A DNA stretch of 64,000 bases from Candidatus Flexifilum breve (GTDB lineage Bacteria > Chloroflexota > Anaerolineae > Aggregatilineales > Phototrophicaceae), in NCBI GenBank assembly GCA_016717205.1, contig JADKGC010000012.1:62001-126000 (forward strand), written 5' to 3'. Below the pieces are notes generated by a model. The model ran no database searches and was not told where the DNA came from. It worked only from the letters and a program-made list of their open reading frames with translations. The translations under genes were made by a program, and so were the position numbers. Shown here piece by piece: positions 52,965-61,088 of this stretch. Each line of letters starts with the position of its first letter. Position 1 is the stretch's first letter.

Positions 52965-54479
52965 ATGAAGCCCATCCTGCTCGCTCTGCTTCTGCTGCTT
53001 CTGTCCGCGACCGTTGTTTCCGCACAAGCCGCTGATACCCGCTACTACGATATCGGCAGTCCCACGTTCACCGATGTGTGGGTTGATCCCTACGCTGGCA
53101 ATGACCTCAATGCCGGGGATACGCCGCAAACGGCGCTGCGCACGATCACCGAGGCATGGAATCGCATCCCGATGGGCGTCGAACTGACAACCGGCTATCA
53201 CATCCATTTGCTGCCCGACGAGTACACGGAAGACACCATTCCCGTATATTGGGAGTCGCGCTACGGGACGTATGAGCATCCGATACTCATCTCCGGGGAG
53301 AGCGAAGTGTTCGGGGTGATCCTGCTCGCGCCGATCAACCTGTACGACTCCCGCTATGTCTATTTCGACGGTTTCACGCTGAGTCCCGGTGTCGATGCCT
53401 TCCACTGCGAACGCTGCGACCATGTGCTGCTGCGCAACCTGATCATCACCGGGGCGGATCCCGAAAGCTATCAAACGCAGGAGACGGTGAAGGTCAACCA
53501 GTCGACCAACATCTACATCGAAAACAGCGACATTTCCGGTGCCTGGGACAATGTGATCGACTTTGTCGCCGTGCAGTTTGGACATGTCGTCGGGAACGCC
53601 ATTCACAATTCGGGCGACTGGTGCGCGTATGCTAAGGGCGGCTCGGCCTACATCACCTATGAAGCCAATGAGCTCTACAACTGCGGCAATGGCGGATTCA
53701 GCGCGGGGCAGGGGACGGGATTTCAGTATATGGTCCCGCCGTTCCTGCGCTACGAGGCGTACTATATCCGCTTCGTCAACAACTATGTGCATGACGCGAC
53801 GGGCGCGGGTGTAGGCGTGCAGGGCGGCTACAATATCCTGATCGCCTACAACACCTTTCTGAATATCGGCGCGCGCAGTCACCTGCTGGAAGTTGTGTTT
53901 GGCGGGCGGAGCTGCGACGGTCAGCCGGGCGATGAAAGCCGTGAACGCTGCGACGAGTACGCCGCGCAGGGCGGCTGGGGTAACAACCTGATTGCGGATG
54001 GGGAGAACTACGTCCGCATCCCCAACCGCCACGTTTATATCTACAACAATCTGTTCTATAACCCGGAAGGCGCGCAGTCGCAGTGGCAGCAGTTCACCAT
54101 CTTTGGCCCGTTTACCGGGGATGGTCAGGGGAACGCGCCGTCACCCGCGCTGGCCGATGCTGATCTGCACATCGTCAACAACGTGATCTGGAACGGCCCG
54201 GCAGATCATCCGCTCGGGTTGGGCGAGAATTCTGGCTGCGCGGCGGATAACCCGACCTGCAACGAAACACAGCTCGTGCGCGACAACGCGATCAATACAC
54301 TGGCCATCAGCCCGGAACTGACGGTGGCGAATTACGCGCCCATCGCGCTGCCGCCGTTTGTCGCTGACGATGATCATGTTCCGCCGCCGGATCAGCTCGC
54401 ACATGTGGTTGTAGTGGATATCAGTGGCGAGTCTCGCGCTGAACACGATAGCGTGGGCGCGCTGGCGGCGGGCAATTGA
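52965..54479 (+). CDS. Secreted right-handed parallel beta-helix protein
   Basis: The 504-residue protein has a signal peptide (about 1-21) and a DUF1565-like opening, VWVDPYAGNDLNAGDTPQTALRTITEAW. A run of short beta-helix coils follows (VYFDGFTLSPG, VLLRNLIITG, IYIENSDISGAWDN, VVGNAIHNSG, IRFVNNYVHDATGAGVGVQGG, ILIAYNTFLNIGA). Pectate-lyase-like beta-helix proteins often cut or bind polysaccharides. No catalytic residues can be picked out. Two Cys pairs (CERCD, CGRSC-like) may form disulfides. The -35 box of the downstream ABC-F leader overlaps its stop codon. Confidence 0.83.
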   Translation: MKPILLALLLLLLSATVVSAQAADTRYYDIGSPTFTDVWVDPYAGNDLNAGDTPQTALRTITEAWNRIPMGVELTTGYHIHLLPDEYTEDTIPVYWESRYGTYEHPILISGESEVFGVILLAPINLYDSRYVYFDGFTLSPGVDAFHCERCDHVLLRNLIITGADPESYQTQETVKVNQSTNIYIENSDISGAWDNVIDFVAVQFGHVVGNAIHNSGDWCAYAKGGSAYITYEANELYNCGNGGFSAGQGTGFQYMVPPFLRYEAYYIRFVNNYVHDATGAGVGVQGGYNILIAYNTFLNIGARSHLLEVVFGGRSCDGQPGDESRERCDEYAAQGGWGNNLIADGENYVRIPNRHVYIYNNLFYNPEGAQSQWQQFTIFGPFTGDGQGNAPSPALADADLHIVNNVIWNGPADHPLGLGENSGCAADNPTCNETQLVRDNAINTLAISPELTVANYAPIALPPFVADDDHVPPPDQLAHVVVVDISGESRAEHDSVGALAAGN

Positions 54480-54505
54480 CAAGCGTGCATATTTTCTGCT
54501 ACGCT
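54476..54505 (+). promoter_or_regulatory. Promoter of the first ABC-F leader
   Basis: TTGACA (54476-54481) and TACGCT (54500-54505), with an extended TGC just before the -10, are spaced by 18 bases. The -35 overlaps the upstream gene's TGA. The predicted start site (about 54511-54513) coincides with the ATG of a small ORF. Confidence 0.6.
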
Positions 54506-54512
54506 GATACAC

Positions 54513-54599
54513 ATGGTCTACATTAGCCCTTCCTCCACGCTCGCATTTGTACTGATCGCGTCCGATCTGGCGCATCCCTTGTACAGATGCGCCTGTTGA
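54513..54599 (+). CDS. Putative 28-residue leader peptide of the ABC-F gene
   Basis: The ORF runs from ATG to TGA and starts MVYISPSSTLAFVLIASDL, ending in a Cys-rich LYRCAC. It begins at the predicted transcription start, so translation would be leaderless. Its last third contains a hairpin: GGCGCATC (54569-54576) with GATGCGCC (54586-54593). ATGCGCC can also pair with GGCGCAT at 54641-54647, inside the following terminator. Such leader ORFs upstream of ABC-F genes let ribosome stalling switch an attenuator. Coding status is inferred from position only. Confidence 0.45.
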   Translation: MVYISPSSTLAFVLIASDLAHPLYRCAC

Positions 54600-54632
54600 C
54601 CGCATAGGTCAATTAAACATTTCGTCATTTTG

Positions 54633-54666
54633 ACGGCTGCGGCGCATAGCGTTCGCAGCCGTTTTT
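54633..54666 (+). terminator. Intrinsic terminator in the ABC-F leader (attenuator)
   Basis: ACGGCTGCG (54633-54641) pairs with CGCAGCCGT (54654-54662), followed by TTTTT. It stands 22 bases before the ABC-F ATG, downstream of its promoter, so it must be overcome for expression. Confidence 0.8.
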
Positions 54667-54688
54667 GATTCTGCGGCAAGGAGATAAG

Positions 54689-56392
54689 ATGCACATCATT
54701 CATGTCAACAACATCACCGTGAACTATGACGGGCGGGTGATTTTCAAGGACTTATCGTGGGTGATTGACAGTCAGGATCGCGTCGGGCTGATCGGGCACA
54801 ACGGTGCGGGCAAGTCGAGCCTGCTGAAAGTCATCGCGGGTCTGTACCAACCGGACGCCGGGGCAATGGTCAAGCAGCGCGGCGTGAGCGTCGGCTATCT
54901 GCCGCAGCATGTCACGCTGACACCGGGGCGCACGCTCATCGAAGAAGCGATGATCCTGCCGCCCAAGCTGGCCGCAGTCGATGCCGCGCTGCACGCCGTC
55001 GAACATAAGCTGACCGACCCCGCAGTGTATAACGATGCTGACGCGCTCACCCGGGCGCTCGGTGAACAGGAGAAACTGGTCGAGCAGTTCGAGGCGCTCG
55101 GCGGATCAGCGCATGCCGGGCGCATCCGGTCGATTCTCGCGCACCTCGGCATTAAGCCGGACGCTTACGACCTCCCGGCGGAAACGCTGAGCGGCGGACA
55201 AAAGAAGCTCGTGCAGTTTACGCGGCTGGCGGCGGAACAGCCTGACGTGCTGCTGCTCGACGAACCCGACAATCACCTCGACTTGGACGCCAAGCGGCGG
55301 TTGGAACAGTTTCTGCGTGACTATCCCGGCGCCGTCGTGATCGTCTCGCATGACCGCTACCTGCTGGATGAGGTCGTCAAGCAGATTGTCGAGATGGAAC
55401 AGGGCAAGCTGACGGTCTACAAGGGAAATTACTCGCAGTATGCTTTGCTGCGCGAACAGGCGCGTTTGCGGCAGCAGCAGATGTATGTGGCACAGCAGAA
55501 GCGGGTCGCGCAGGTGGAAGCGGCCATCAAGCGTTTTGAGCTGGCCGCCGCCGCCGATCTCAACGAACGTCATGCGCGGCAGGCGCGCAGCCGCCGCAAA
55601 ATGCTGGAACGCTGGGAAGAAAGCGGTGAACTGGTTGATAAAGTGCGCGAACGCCGCCAGCTAGAACTAGACTTTGCCGGATCGCGTGGCAGCACCAAGG
55701 CGCTTGAAGTCAAGAAGCTGTCGATGGCTTTCGACGACGATCCGATTTTCCTCGACCTGGATCTGCTCGTGCGCCACGGCGAACGTGTTGGTCTGGTCGG
55801 CAAAAACGGATCGGGCAAGTCGGTGCTGTTCAAGCTGATCCTCGGCGAACTCGCGCCGCTGGACGGGGAGATCAAGATTGGCAATAGCAGCAAGCTCGGC
55901 TATTACGCGCAGGAGCATCAAACGCTGTTCTCGTGGTATGAGCGCACGCCGATTGAGTTCATCCGCGATGCGTCGCCGTCGAGCGAAGGGGCGGCGGTCG
56001 CCTTTCTGCTCAACTTCCAGTTCACCTACGAGCAGACGCGCCAGCCCATCGGCACGCTGAGCGGCGGTGAACGCAGTCGCTTGCAGCTTGGCGCACTGAT
56101 GCTGCAGCGTCCAAATCTGCTGCTGCTGGATGAGCCGACCAACAACCTCGACATCCAATCGTCGGAGGCATTGGAAACGGCGCTGGAAGACTTCGAGGGC
56201 GCGCTGTTTGTGATTTCGCACGATCGCTATTTTCTGGATCGCGTGGTGGATCGCGTGGTCGAACTGGACGACGGCGTGCTCAGCAGCTTCGAAGGCGGCT
56301 ACACCGATTTTCTAGAGGGAAAAGCAAGAAAAGCGCAAAAGGAAAGAGAAAGACTCAACGCAAAGGCGCAAGGACGCAAAGGCACAAAGTAA
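54689..56392 (+). CDS. ABC-F family ATPase 1 (ribosome-associated)
   Basis: ABC-F proteins act on ribosomes, and many protect them from antibiotics. The 567-residue protein has two ATPase cassettes and no membrane domain. The first has Walker A GHNGAGKSS, signature LSGGQKK and LLLLDEPDNHLD; the second has GKNGSGKS, LSGGERSR and LLLLDEPTNNLD. A charged interdomain linker (about 240-310) carries the P-site-tRNA-interaction helices. ATG 54689 has AAGGAG upstream. A leader ORF and an intrinsic terminator precede it, which points to induced expression. The last residues (ERLNAKAQGRKGTK) are encoded by a dispersed repeat. The specific drug or role is unknown. Confidence 0.9.
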   Translation: MHIIHVNNITVNYDGRVIFKDLSWVIDSQDRVGLIGHNGAGKSSLLKVIAGLYQPDAGAMVKQRGVSVGYLPQHVTLTPGRTLIEEAMILPPKLAAVDAALHAVEHKLTDPAVYNDADALTRALGEQEKLVEQFEALGGSAHAGRIRSILAHLGIKPDAYDLPAETLSGGQKKLVQFTRLAAEQPDVLLLDEPDNHLDLDAKRRLEQFLRDYPGAVVIVSHDRYLLDEVVKQIVEMEQGKLTVYKGNYSQYALLREQARLRQQQMYVAQQKRVAQVEAAIKRFELAAAADLNERHARQARSRRKMLERWEESGELVDKVRERRQLELDFAGSRGSTKALEVKKLSMAFDDDPIFLDLDLLVRHGERVGLVGKNGSGKSVLFKLILGELAPLDGEIKIGNSSKLGYYAQEHQTLFSWYERTPIEFIRDASPSSEGAAVAFLLNFQFTYEQTRQPIGTLSGGERSRLQLGALMLQRPNLLLLDEPTNNLDIQSSEALETALEDFEGALFVISHDRYFLDRVVDRVVELDDGVLSSFEGGYTDFLEGKARKAQKERERLNAKAQGRKGTK

Positions 56393-56452
56393 GCTGATAA
56401 TCTAGTTCCACACTTGGCGTCTTAGCGACTTGGCGTCTTTGCGTTGAGTCTT
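56350..56452. repeat. Inverted repeat of the AACGCAAAG family
   Basis: AAGACTCAACGCAAAG (56350-56365) and CTTTGCGTTGAGTCTT (56437-56452) are exact complements and form a long hairpin between convergent genes. The left arm is inside the ABC-F coding region. The same arm occurs at 45537. Confidence 0.85.
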
Positions 56453-56462
56453 GGTTTTTCTT

Positions 56463-57152
56463 TCACTTGGCCGTGTAGTACTTGCCGTAATCACCGACGA
56501 GCAGATAGAGCGGCGGCTCGTCTTCTTCGATGGCGGGGAAGCGACCGAGCGGTTCGAGGAAGCAGTTATCGCTGTTATCGTCGTTGACGGTCGAAACTTC
56601 GCCGACCAGCACGCGCTCGCCTTCCGCCCAGAATTTGTGATACAGGCGCGTCGGCAGCGTGATGCTCTCGCCCGGTTGCAGACTCACAATGTGCATGGCC
56701 GGGAAGTGGTATTCGACGCCGTCCATGCTCACGGTAATGTCGGAATCGGCCAGCTTGTCATCAGGCGTGGAGTTGGCGAGTTGAAGTTTGAGCACGCCGC
56801 CGCCGCGATTGATGATGTCTTCGGTCTTCTGCCAGTGGAAATGGAACGGCGTCACCTGACCCGCGTCCACGATCAGCAGCTTTTCGGCGTAGGTCTTCCC
56901 CTGCATGGTTTTGAGATTGGCAGGCTTGCCGTTGCGGATGGTGAACAGCGTGAGGCCGAGCTTGGCAAAATCGCCCTGACCGAAGTCGGTGATGTCCCAG
57001 CCGAGGCCGTTTTCGGCGATCTCCGCGACTTCCGCGCCCTTGCCGCGCCAATCTTCCGGCGTCCAGTGGGCGAAGGGGGGAAGATGAAACAGATGCTTTT
57101 GGATGAAGGCGTCCGAGTCGCGAACGATGGCATTAATTTCCGAGCGTTTCAT
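56463..57152 (-). CDS. D-lyxose isomerase-like protein
   Basis: The 229-residue cupin-fold protein matches the D-lyxose/D-mannose isomerase family: TPEDWRGKGAEVAEIAENGLGWDITDFG and VTPFHFHWQKTEDIINRGGG, where His, His and Glu bind the catalytic metal. YHFPAMHIVSLQPGESITLPTRLYHKFW supplies the last metal ligand. It interconverts D-lyxose with D-xylulose or D-mannose with D-fructose. ATG 57152 (MKRSEINAI) is the family's normal start; 19 residues upstream look non-coding. It is tail to tail with the first ABC-F gene. Confidence 0.85.
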   Translation of the reverse strand: MKRSEINAIVRDSDAFIQKHLFHLPPFAHWTPEDWRGKGAEVAEIAENGLGWDITDFGQGDFAKLGLTLFTIRNGKPANLKTMQGKTYAEKLLIVDAGQVTPFHFHWQKTEDIINRGGGVLKLQLANSTPDDKLADSDITVSMDGVEYHFPAMHIVSLQPGESITLPTRLYHKFWAEGERVLVGEVSTVNDDNSDNCFLEPLGRFPAIEEDEPPLYLLVGDYGKYYTAK

Positions 57153-57217
57153 GAAGAATGAGCCTTTAGCAATTAGCGATGAGCAGTTAGCTGGAAGATT
57201 CAAGCGCAAATGCGCCG

Positions 57218-58084
57218 TTATGGCAACGACTTGAGATCGGTCAAGAGACGCTGAATGTGATCCGCGACCACTTGTGGCGCTTCCATCGGGATGAAGTGTG
57301 TGTTGTCGGGCAGATACACGTCGGTCCCGTGCTGGAAGCGGCTGGCGAGATCCGGTGCGGTCGGTGAGGCGCTGAAGTCGAACGGGCCTGCCACGCTGTC
57401 GGTCGCAGTCCGCGCGCGCATGACCGTGACCGGAATCTCGATCTGTGCGATCTCCGGGTAGATGTTGGCGGCGCTGGCCTGCATATAGAGCGACCCCTCA
57501 ATGGCAGGCGGGCAGGCGAGGGTATAGCCGCCGTCCGGTTTAGGAAGCAGACCGTAGTTCACGTAGTCGCGCAGTGATTGCTCTTGCCATCGGTCGAACG
57601 GCGGGCGCGTCTTGAACTTGGCGAACATCTCGTCCGGCGATGACCAGTCGGCGCGGCGTTTGGCCGCAAAGTGTTCGCCGTCCAGCGCGCCGATGTAATA
57701 GGCTTCCGGCAAAATGACCGGATCGACCAGCAGCAGCGCGCCGAACAATTCCGGGTGATGCGCCTGCGCGTAGGTGAGCACATGCCCGCCCATTGAATGC
57801 CCCACGCCGAGCGCTCCACGTAACCCGAGCGCCGCGCTCAACGCCGCGATATCGTCGCCGATGGACTGCCACGGGTACGGCGGCGCGGGCTTGTCGCTGA
57901 GTCCATGTCCGCGCATGTCGACAGCGTAGGCGTGCACCCCCGGCAGCAGATCGATCACGGCGTCCCACACGCGGGCGTGAAACCCGGTCGCGTGGACGAA
58001 CAGGATCGGCGTTCCCGTGCCCGCCCATTCGTAGACCGACTGCTGCATCCCGTTCGCGTTGACGTAAAACTGACGTGGCGACAT
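57218..58084 (-). CDS. Alpha/beta hydrolase
   Basis: The 288-residue hydrolase has the oxyanion segment ILFVHATGFHARVW, DMRGHGLSDKP, and the nucleophile elbow GHSMGG. The catalytic His lies in NTHFIPMEAP near the C-terminus. It resembles esterases and meta-cleavage-product hydrolases of the lipase family. No signal peptide is present. Substrate unknown. The ATG at 58084 follows GAGGGG. It is upstream of the lyxose isomerase gene on the same strand with a 65-base gap, so a two-gene unit is possible. Confidence 0.85.
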   Translation of the reverse strand: MSPRQFYVNANGMQQSVYEWAGTGTPILFVHATGFHARVWDAVIDLLPGVHAYAVDMRGHGLSDKPAPPYPWQSIGDDIAALSAALGLRGALGVGHSMGGHVLTYAQAHHPELFGALLLVDPVILPEAYYIGALDGEHFAAKRRADWSSPDEMFAKFKTRPPFDRWQEQSLRDYVNYGLLPKPDGGYTLACPPAIEGSLYMQASAANIYPEIAQIEIPVTVMRARTATDSVAGPFDFSASPTAPDLASRFQHGTDVYLPDNTHFIPMEAPQVVADHIQRLLTDLKSLP

Positions 58085-58165
58085 ACCACTTTTCCCCTCG
58101 TTCGCTCAATCGCTCCTATTATGCCGCAAAGTGCGAATCACGGCGCGGAGGTATAATTAAGCGAG

Positions 58166-59350
58166 GTGATTGAAGGCAGAATAAGATGGCTCAGGCGGAA
58201 ACACATTTCCCCCACCACAGTAGCCGAACATGTACGGATGCGCCCCGGCATGTATTTCGGCTCAGTCGATCAAAGAGGTTTGGATGCGTGGTTGGGGCGT
58301 CTGCTGGACGATCCGCTCGATGAAGCAGTGGCCGGAGACTGCGATCATATCGAGTTGACCTTCCGAGAAGCAAATGAAATCGTGGTGTCGAATAACGGGC
58401 GCGGATTACCGGTCAATTTTGCAGCCTATCCAACACGACCTGAAGTGAAGGCTGTGCCTGAGAGGCGGTTGCTTGACTACATAATGGTCATTGGCAGTGC
58501 GAAACGAGTCGATGGAGAATACCGCATCGCCCCAAGCATGTTCAATAATGCACTTGTGCCCATCAATGCGGCTTCCGAGATCTGTCTTGTCGAGATAAAA
58601 CGCGACGGCCATCTGTGGCGACAGGAATATCATCAGGGTGTGCCAGGGAGCGATCTTGTACAGATACGAAATCTCGGAGCGGACGAGCAGACTGGCACGA
58701 AAATTGCCCTGCGCCCTGATTTCACCATTTTTGAACGCAACGGTTTCGATTATGCGCAATGGGTTAATCGCTTTCAAGAACTGGCGTGCCTTCTGCCAAA
58801 CGTGACTTTTGCCATTCGCGATGAGCGGACAGGACAGCACGAAGATTTTCACTTTCCCGAAGGACTCATCGCGCTGCTCAATGAGTTGAACCGAAATCGA
58901 ACCCCGGTGCATCCGGTGGTCGCGGGGCACAGCACATGGCGGATGCAAACAGGTTCGAGGCAGCCTTATACCGTAACGGCAGACATCGCATTCCAATATG
59001 TCGATGCGGACGACACGGTTGTGCTGAGCTATGCGAATCATGACCGTGTTGCTGGCGGGTTGTTCGTCGATGTGGCGCTCTCCGAGATTTACCGACGACT
59101 GGATCATTCGCTAAAGCCCTTTGGCTCTATCTCGCGCCGGTCGGCCATGCGTGGCCTAACGCTGGTTATCCATGTGCGTCATCCTCATCCCCATCTTGAT
59201 AGTTCGTCTAACCCGAAACTCCTAAATCCTGATGCGACCCCGGTTGTCGCCGCTGCACTGGGGGACGCATATTCAATGCCGCACCGTAAGGAACTCGAAG
59301 CCTTTCTCAAACAGAAAGGGCGGCTGAGAAAACGCCGCCGATATTTGTAG
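58166..59350 (+). CDS. Degenerate GyrB-like protein: ATPase and transducer halves only
   Basis: The 394-residue protein aligns with the N-terminal half of DNA gyrase B: VRMRPGMYFGSVDQRGLDAW, LDEAVAGDCDHIEL, NNGRGLPV, EIKRDGHLWRQEY and the transducer segment LNRNRTPVHP. Key GyrB residues are changed: the catalytic Glu42 aligns with Arg45, the metal-binding Asn46 with Asp49, and the adenine-contacting Asp73 with Asn76. The glycine-rich lid (GGLHGVG) reads APSMFNN. There is no Toprim or DNA-cleavage domain; the chain ends in a basic RLRKRRRYL. It cannot be a working gyrase subunit. The start is GTG 58166, directly after a TATAAT at 58152, perhaps leaderless. Function unknown. Confidence 0.82.
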   Translation: MIEGRIRWLRRKHISPTTVAEHVRMRPGMYFGSVDQRGLDAWLGRLLDDPLDEAVAGDCDHIELTFREANEIVVSNNGRGLPVNFAAYPTRPEVKAVPERRLLDYIMVIGSAKRVDGEYRIAPSMFNNALVPINAASEICLVEIKRDGHLWRQEYHQGVPGSDLVQIRNLGADEQTGTKIALRPDFTIFERNGFDYAQWVNRFQELACLLPNVTFAIRDERTGQHEDFHFPEGLIALLNELNRNRTPVHPVVAGHSTWRMQTGSRQPYTVTADIAFQYVDADDTVVLSYANHDRVAGGLFVDVALSEIYRRLDHSLKPFGSISRRSAMRGLTLVIHVRHPHPHLDSSSNPKLLNPDATPVVAAALGDAYSMPHRKELEAFLKQKGRLRKRRRYL

Positions 59351-59372
59351 GGGCGCGGAGCGCCCCTACAAA
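59344..59372. terminator. 13-base-pair hairpin containing the GyrB-like stop codon
   Basis: TTTGTAGGGGCGC (59344-59356) pairs perfectly with GCGCCCCTACAAA (59360-59372) around a GGA loop. The TAG stop (59348-59350) is within the stem. It lies between convergent genes. Confidence 0.7.
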
Positions 59373-59389
59373 CGAGTTGTATATATTCC

Positions 59390-61087
59390 TCACGCGGCGA
59401 ATTCAGCGTATGTGCCGTTGAACACGGTCATGCGTCCGTCTTCGATCTGCCAGATCTGCGTCGCCAGTTCCGCGATCAAATAGCGGTCGTGCGACACGAG
59501 CAGAATCGTCCCCTCGAAGTGTTCCAGCGCCTCCTGCAAAATCTCCTGCGCCTGAATGTCGAGGTGATTGGTCGGCTCGTCCAGCAGCAGGAAGTTCGCG
59601 CCCTGCTGCGCGAGGATCGCCAGCGCCAGTCGCCCACGTTCGCCGCCGCTCAACGCCCCGACAGGCTTGAACACGTCGTCATTGCGGAACAGGTACTGTC
59701 CCAGCACATTGCGTGCTTGTCCCGGTTTCATCGGTTTGTGGCGGATGAGTTCGTCCAGCACCGTGTTCTCCAGATTGAGTGCCTCGTGCGCCTGCGAGAA
59801 ATACGCGGGCTTGATGTTGATCCCCAACTGCAACTTGCCCGCCAGCGGCGCGAGTTCGCCTGTCAGCGTCTTGAGGAAGGTCGTCTTGCCCGTGCCATTC
59901 CCGCCGATCAGCGCGGCACACTCCCCGCGCAGCAGGGCGATGTTGTCGCCTGCGAACAGCGGGTGATCAGCATAGCCGATCTTCAGCCCGTTCGTGCGCA
60001 AGACCAGATCGCCGCCGCGTTCGCCCACCTTGATGCGCATACTCAGGCGCGGCGGGCGGATGTTGGGCGAGTCGAGCGTCTTGAGCATGTGCTCGACTTC
60101 TGCCACGCCGAGCAAACCGGGGTTGCCGATGCCCGTATCCATCCAATTCTTCGCGTCTTTGAACGCCAGCAAGCCGAGCTCGTGAATCGCGGTCAGTTCG
60201 CGGCCCAAGCGGCGTAAGCGACCGACGGCTTGCGCGTTGGTGCTGGCGCGGGCGATGTTCTTCTTGACGTAGTCCAGCTCTTTCGACAGGCGTTCGACTT
60301 CTTCCTGATACACCTTGTCGCGCCGCTCCCAGCGTTCCTGCCGCTGGCGCACGTAGGCGCTGTAGTTGCCACGATACGTCTCCATGCCCGCACGCGACAT
60401 CTCCCAGATCGTGTTGACGGTGCGATCCAGAAAGTAGCGGTCATGGCTGACGATCAGCAGCGCGCCGTCCCACTTGTAGAGCGTTTTTTCCAGCCACGCG
60501 ACCGTTTCGATGTCGAGGTGGTTGGTCGGCTCGTCCAGAATCAGCAGATCAGGGCGTTCGAGCAGCAGCTTGGCCAGCAGTGCGCGTGTCTTTTGCCCGC
60601 CGCTCAACTTGGTCAGCGGCAGATCGTAATGGCGGTCGCTGAAGCCGAGGCCGCTTAACGTCTGTTCGATGCGCAGGTCGTAGTCGTAGCCGCCCGCCTG
60701 CATGAAGGCTTCCTGCCGTGTCCCGTACTCGTCAAGCAGGTCGGGTTCGTCAACCAAGCGATGCGCCAGCGCAGTGAGCGCCGCTTCTTCAGCCTGCAGC
60801 GGCGCGAAGACGAGCAGCATTTCGTCGATCAGCGAGTTGGTGCGCTGCGCGAAGGCCTCAATCGCCTCCTGTCGCAAATAGCCGAGCCGCGTGCCGCGCG
60901 CTATATGCACGCCACCCGTCGGCGATTCTTCGAGTCCGGCGAGGATGCGCAGCAGCGTCGTTTTGCCAATGCCGTTCGCGCCGACCAGCCCGATCTTCGC
61001 GCCGTGCGGAATATTCACGGTGATGCCGCTGAAAACAGTGAACGCGCCATACTGTTGACTGAAGTTGTTCGCGTTGAGAATGCTCAT
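59390..61087 (-). CDS. ABC-F family ATPase 2
   Basis: The 565-residue protein starts MSILNANNFSQQYGAFTVF and has two ATPase cassettes: GANGIGKTT, LSGGQKTR and LLILDEPTNHLD, then GGNGTGKTT, LSGGERGR and FLLLDEPTNHLD. A charged linker with VERLSKELDYVKKNIARA lies between them. It has no membrane part. ATG 61087 is one base after the GNAT stop (TAA C ATG), so the two are cotranscribed. The frame is open further upstream, but that part only overlaps the GNAT gene. Control is likely through the leader before the GNAT gene. Confidence 0.9.
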   Translation of the reverse strand: MSILNANNFSQQYGAFTVFSGITVNIPHGAKIGLVGANGIGKTTLLRILAGLEESPTGGVHIARGTRLGYLRQEAIEAFAQRTNSLIDEMLLVFAPLQAEEAALTALAHRLVDEPDLLDEYGTRQEAFMQAGGYDYDLRIEQTLSGLGFSDRHYDLPLTKLSGGQKTRALLAKLLLERPDLLILDEPTNHLDIETVAWLEKTLYKWDGALLIVSHDRYFLDRTVNTIWEMSRAGMETYRGNYSAYVRQRQERWERRDKVYQEEVERLSKELDYVKKNIARASTNAQAVGRLRRLGRELTAIHELGLLAFKDAKNWMDTGIGNPGLLGVAEVEHMLKTLDSPNIRPPRLSMRIKVGERGGDLVLRTNGLKIGYADHPLFAGDNIALLRGECAALIGGNGTGKTTFLKTLTGELAPLAGKLQLGINIKPAYFSQAHEALNLENTVLDELIRHKPMKPGQARNVLGQYLFRNDDVFKPVGALSGGERGRLALAILAQQGANFLLLDEPTNHLDIQAQEILQEALEHFEGTILLVSHDRYLIAELATQIWQIEDGRMTVFNGTYAEFAA

Positions 61088-61088
61088 G

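Noticed and set aside
58166..59350. Functional gyrB or parE fragmented by a frameshift
   Set aside because: No Toprim-coding sequence is found in any frame downstream, and the ATP-site residues are already lost within the intact part.
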